This document shows positions 61,129-64,000 of a DNA stretch of 64,000 nucleotides, piece after piece. The notes beneath the pieces are model-generated. The model ran no database searches and was not told the origin of the DNA. It saw nothing but the letters and a program-made list of their open reading frames with translations. The position numbers and the translations under genes were made by a program. Numbering within the stretch: the stretch's first letter is position 1; every line of letters begins with the position of its first letter. The stretch comes from a virus, in IMG/VR virus record IMGVR_UViG_3300023116_008583, positions 26,192 through 90,191 of that record. One strand, given 5' to 3'.

Positions 61129-61136
61129 TACTTATA
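61129..61136 (+). promoter_or_regulatory. TACTTATA box (late-promoter-like)
   Basis: 21 bp before ATG 61158 with AAGGAG 8 bp downstream. Same class as 27399 and 23103. Confidence 0.45.
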
Positions 61137-61157
61137 GTCAGCATAAGGAGTGCAACT

Positions 61158-62114
61158 ATGTCTACATTTGACCGCTGGAATAAGATGGCAGGACTTCTCA
61201 ATGAGTCTGCTGAACCACAACAAACTGTTGAAGCTGAGGAAACACAGACTTCTACGATGAACGAGTCTGATCTCCGCGGGATGATCGCAGAACTCGCGAA
61301 GGGGATGCTGAGCGAAGGAATGCTTGACTTCATCAAGAAGGGCGACAGCATGGGTGCTGTATTCGACCCTGCAGCGCTCTGGTCTCCTGTTAAGCAAATG
61401 CAGTGGGGACTCGGTCTCCTGGGGTACCTTGATGCTGATAGCTTTAGAGACATTGACGGCAAGTTTGGCCCAAAGACAAAAAAGGCGGTTGAAAGATTCC
61501 AGAAGCAGATGGGGCTGAAACCTGACGGTGTTTGGGGCCCTAAAACAAACGCAGCTTTCGTGAAAGCTGTGAAAGGTCAAATCGATGCCGGGATGGATAA
61601 TCCACGATTCGGTACAATTACGGATCCTTCTCCGGGGCCTTCAAACTTGGGTACAGTAAATGCTACAAAACAGTGGCTTGAATCATGGTTGGAACACAGC
61701 GACCTTGACGGAAAAGTTCTTCGCATGGGTCGCACGAGAAACAAAAGAGCTCCTGCTGCACCCAAAGCTCCTGAAGCTCCAGCATCTGATATGACAGTTG
61801 CTGCAGCAGACGAAGATGACTTCTTTGATTTCTTGAAAGATCTCCCAGAAGATCCTTCTTTTGAAGAGATTGCTGCAGCTCGAGGTGCGGCCGCAGCAAA
61901 AGCACTTATTGGTGAGCCAGCACCTGGTGATGAGCCAGAAGATTCAGATGTAACTCTTCCAGGTATGCCAGACGTTTTCGCTCGTGGACTTAAGTTTACC
62001 AATGTTTACGGTGAAAAAGTTTTGGATATTTCAAGAGATGATTACGAAAAAGCAGGCATCTCCAAGGCCGATCTGGCAAGAGCGAATAACGTAGACAAGG
62101 TGATGATCTCTTAA
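61158..62114 (+). CDS. Peptidoglycan-binding protein with two targeting-like motifs, 318 aa
   Basis: Opens STFDRWNKMAGLLNESAE, then SDLRGMIAELAKGMLSEG at 38-54 (two copies of the recurring signal). A PG_binding_1 domain spans ~77-138 (VDIDGKFGPKTKKAVERF-like block). The rest is Ala/Pro-rich and acidic, ending in a small folded domain. Probably a virion protein used at entry, with the leader removed by the head protease. Confidence 0.6.
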   Translation: MSTFDRWNKMAGLLNESAEPQQTVEAEETQTSTMNESDLRGMIAELAKGMLSEGMLDFIKKGDSMGAVFDPAALWSPVKQMQWGLGLLGYLDADSFRDIDGKFGPKTKKAVERFQKQMGLKPDGVWGPKTNAAFVKAVKGQIDAGMDNPRFGTITDPSPGPSNLGTVNATKQWLESWLEHSDLDGKVLRMGRTRNKRAPAAPKAPEAPASDMTVAAADEDDFFDFLKDLPEDPSFEEIAAARGAAAAKALIGEPAPGDEPEDSDVTLPGMPDVFARGLKFTNVYGEKVLDISRDDYEKAGISKADLARANNVDKVMIS

Positions 62115-62134
62115 AAAAGATTTTCTCTTAAAAT

Positions 62135-62165
62135 CTGTGTAAATTATACATTGCTATAGTATAAT
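62135..62165 (+). promoter_or_regulatory. Sigma70-like promoter (CTGTGT ... TATAAT)
   Basis: CTGTGT at 62135-62140 and TATAAT at 62160-62165, 19 bp apart, before the M23 peptidase gene. Matches the promoters at 9503 and 31161, including AAAT after the -35 box. Confidence 0.55.
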
Positions 62166-62183
62166 AGTGGCGAGGAGGAACAA

Positions 62184-62714
62184 ATGGTTCTCGCTACTTT
62201 TCTAATTCTGTCGTCGCCTACGGGCACTGTTTCAATGCAAGCAGTCACCATCAAGTCCGAGAAAGACTTTGACTGCAAGACCCCGATCGACTACCGATTC
62301 GGAAGGATTACTTCTCACATCGGAGTCCGGGACAATCCGTGGGGCCCGGGCAAGAAGTTTCATCACGGCATCGACATCGGAGCAGATGAAGGTGTCAAGA
62401 TCAGAGCAGTTGCTGACGGTTACGTTTACTTCGCTCGGATGTCTAAGCGAGGAGGCGGACTGCAAGTTAATGTCCGTGCACCTAACAACCTGAAGTTCAA
62501 GTACTCTCACATGTCAGAGATTCTTGTGAAAGAGGGTACGCGGGTCGTAGCAGGTCAAGTCATCGGACGTGTTGGTAGCACGGGAAGATCGATGGGTCCG
62601 CACCTTCACCTGGAGATCTACTGGAACAAGGGAAGAAACACGAGTGACTTCCTCGATCCCAGGCAGTTTGTTTGCAAGTACCGCGAAAACATTTGGAAGA
62701 AGCACTCGCACTGA
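62184..62714 (+). CDS. M23 family metallopeptidase (exported)
   Basis: 176 aa with a hydrophobic N-terminus. HHGIDIGA (H60, D64) and the later PHLHLEI (H140, H142) form the zinc site of LytM-type endopeptidases that cut peptidoglycan cross-links. Its stop overlaps the ligase ATG (TGATG). Either a lysis or a wall-remodelling enzyme. Confidence 0.88.
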   Translation: MVLATFLILSSPTGTVSMQAVTIKSEKDFDCKTPIDYRFGRITSHIGVRDNPWGPGKKFHHGIDIGADEGVKIRAVADGYVYFARMSKRGGGLQVNVRAPNNLKFKYSHMSEILVKEGTRVVAGQVIGRVGSTGRSMGPHLHLEIYWNKGRNTSDFLDPRQFVCKYRENIWKKHSH

Positions 62715-64000
62715 TGAATACACTCTCACGTTTTATCGAAGACATGGCAGCAACCTCTTCAGTACTAGATAAAGTTGCACTACTAGAATCCTCAGACGAG
62801 CTCACACGAAAAGCGCTTTACTACACTTACAATCCTTACTTGCAGTATCACATCGGTGTGAAGAACCTGCAGAAGAGATCTGATCTTTGCGACGACACGT
62901 GTGACTACCAAGATGTGTTTGACCTGCTTGACGCATTGAATGCACGAGAGATCACAGGTCACAAAGCACTCTCACAGACCAACGCATTCTTGCAGGAAAA
63001 CCCGGAGTGGAAAGACATTTTAAATCTCATCCTCGATCGCAACCTGAAGATCCGAGCATCTGAGAAGCTTATTAACAGAGCGTGTGACAATCTCATTCCC
63101 ACGTTCGACGTAGCATTGGCAAACTCGTATGATGAGAAGACTGCTAAGAAAGTTGATTTCGAAAATCAAGTCTGGGTGGTGTCCCGAAAACTTGACGGAG
63201 TTAGATGTCTCGTTATGGTAGATGAGAACGGTCACGCCACTTCATGGGCACGTTCCGGCAAGCAGTTCCAGACTTTGCGGAAGGTGGAAGAGGAGATCGA
63301 AGCACTCGGTGTGACCAACGTTGTCTATGACGGCGAGATGTGTTTAGTCGATGAGCACGGCAACGAGGACTTCCAGAGCATGATGAAGCAGATCCGACGC
63401 AAGGATCACACGGTCGAGAACGGCCTGTTTCAGATCTTCGACATGATCGACCTGCCTGATTTCCAAGCAGGCGTGTCCGAGGACGGGTTCCTCACGAGGT
63501 TGGGTAGATTAGCTGACACCCTCCGAGGAGCTGATCACAAGCACTTGGCAATACTGGGCCAGCAGCGCCTCACGGATCACGAGGACTTCCAGAAGTGGCG
63601 CCAGGAAGCCCAGGATGCTGGCTGGGAAGGTTTAATGCTGCGACTTGATACCACATATAAAGGTAAGCGGTCGAAGGACATTCTGAAGGTTAAGACAATG
63701 CACGACGCCGAGTATCGAGTTGAAGGTACGGCATTTGGTCCGTTTCGATACGTGAAGGACGGCAAGGAAGTAGAAGAGCAAATGCTGTCAGCTGTCTTTG
63801 TCAAGCACAAGGGTAACACGGTCCGAGTGGGCAGTGGGTTCACGATTGAGCAGCGGCAACATTTTATGAATCATCCTGAAGATATCATGAACAAAGTGAT
63901 CACCGTGCAGTATTTTGAAGAGAGCCAAAACCAAGACGGCGAATATAGCCTGCGGTTTCCGGTCATGAAAGTGATTCACGGTGATGAACGGACTTGTTAA
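62714..64000 (+). CDS. ATP-dependent DNA ligase
   Basis: 428 aa from ATG 62714; the stop is at the last bases of the window. Motif I RKLDGVR near residue 157 supplies the adenylated lysine; YDGEM, EGLMLR (motif IV) and KVKTMHDAEY (motif V) follow, with an OB-fold domain after that. The N-terminal ~145 residues form a helical domain. It should seal nicks left after primer removal by the exonuclease at 38443. Confidence 0.9.
   Translation: MNTLSRFIEDMAATSSVLDKVALLESSDELTRKALYYTYNPYLQYHIGVKNLQKRSDLCDDTCDYQDVFDLLDALNAREITGHKALSQTNAFLQENPEWKDILNLILDRNLKIRASEKLINRACDNLIPTFDVALANSYDEKTAKKVDFENQVWVVSRKLDGVRCLVMVDENGHATSWARSGKQFQTLRKVEEEIEALGVTNVVYDGEMCLVDEHGNEDFQSMMKQIRRKDHTVENGLFQIFDMIDLPDFQAGVSEDGFLTRLGRLADTLRGADHKHLAILGQQRLTDHEDFQKWRQEAQDAGWEGLMLRLDTTYKGKRSKDILKVKTMHDAEYRVEGTAFGPFRYVKDGKEVEEQMLSAVFVKHKGNTVRVGSGFTIEQRQHFMNHPEDIMNKVITVQYFEESQNQDGEYSLRFPVMKVIHGDERTC

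Overview
The window looks like part of the genome of a very large tailed (jumbo) phage. Genes are short, tightly packed and often overlap by 1 to 35 nt. Nearly all lie on the + strand, and GTG and TTG starts are frequent. The content is phage-like: its own replicative polymerase, a nucleotide-synthesis and salvage set, many DNA-repair enzymes, cell-wall lytic enzymes, one tRNA, an FtsZ/tubulin homologue and dozens of small unknown proteins. No head, tail, terminase or integrase gene is recognisable here, so those must lie outside. The lipoproteins with CDGIDN-type repeats and Asp-Ala-Gly-Pro stretches resemble proteins common in Myxococcota/Bradymonadota-type bacteria. That hints at such a Gram-negative host, but it is an inference only.

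Layout. 1-8.2 kb: a HAD-like protein, ThyX, a nucleoside deoxyribosyltransferase, a sugar epimerase, and an overlapping pair made of a PD-(D/E)XK-like nuclease and an Fe-S XPD/DinG-type helicase. 8.2-13.5 kb: a site-2 protease homologue, a secreted protein and a full-length C-family DNA polymerase. 13.5-24 kb: a kinase fused to a thymidylate synthase/dCMP hydroxymethylase-type domain, a DUF2452 protein, a second epimerase, a nucleotidyltransferase, an ADP-ribosyltransferase-like protein, an IMPDH/GMPR enzyme, an amidase, thymidine kinase, a DHH phosphoesterase, dCMP deaminase and a superoxide-dismutase-like protein. 24-35 kb: acidic or coiled-coil, probably virion-related proteins, possible lysis genes, the FtsZ-like GTPase, a pterin-dehydratase-like protein, a ligase-fold/nucleotidyltransferase pair and a restriction-type nuclease.

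35-49 kb: ClpB, GroEL and DnaJ homologues mixed with repair enzymes (5'-3' exonuclease, zinc-less Fpg/Nei, MBD4-like glycosylase, UV endonuclease), a eukaryote-type phosphomannomutase, cysteine synthase and a Nudix hydrolase. 49.7-54.3 kb: a tRNA-Ser followed by an island of exported proteins. These are two trypsin-like lipoproteins, a three-gene minus-strand operon ending in a von Willebrand-type lipoprotein, a membrane protein and a lytic transglycosylase. 54.3-64 kb: small proteins, a GapR-like and a MazG-like protein, a three-domain lysin, a large TIG-domain lipoprotein, a peptidoglycan-binding protein, an M23 peptidase and an ATP-dependent DNA ligase.

Recurring signals. About a dozen unrelated proteins carry a short amphipathic helix, usually N-terminal, followed by an LxE-like triplet. 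This looks like a shared targeting or processing signal. Two promoter-like motifs recur: a sigma70-like one (TTGTGT, then TATAAT 18-19 bp later) and a short TATTTATA-like box placed just upstream of the ribosome-binding site. No intergenic gap exceeds about 130 bp.
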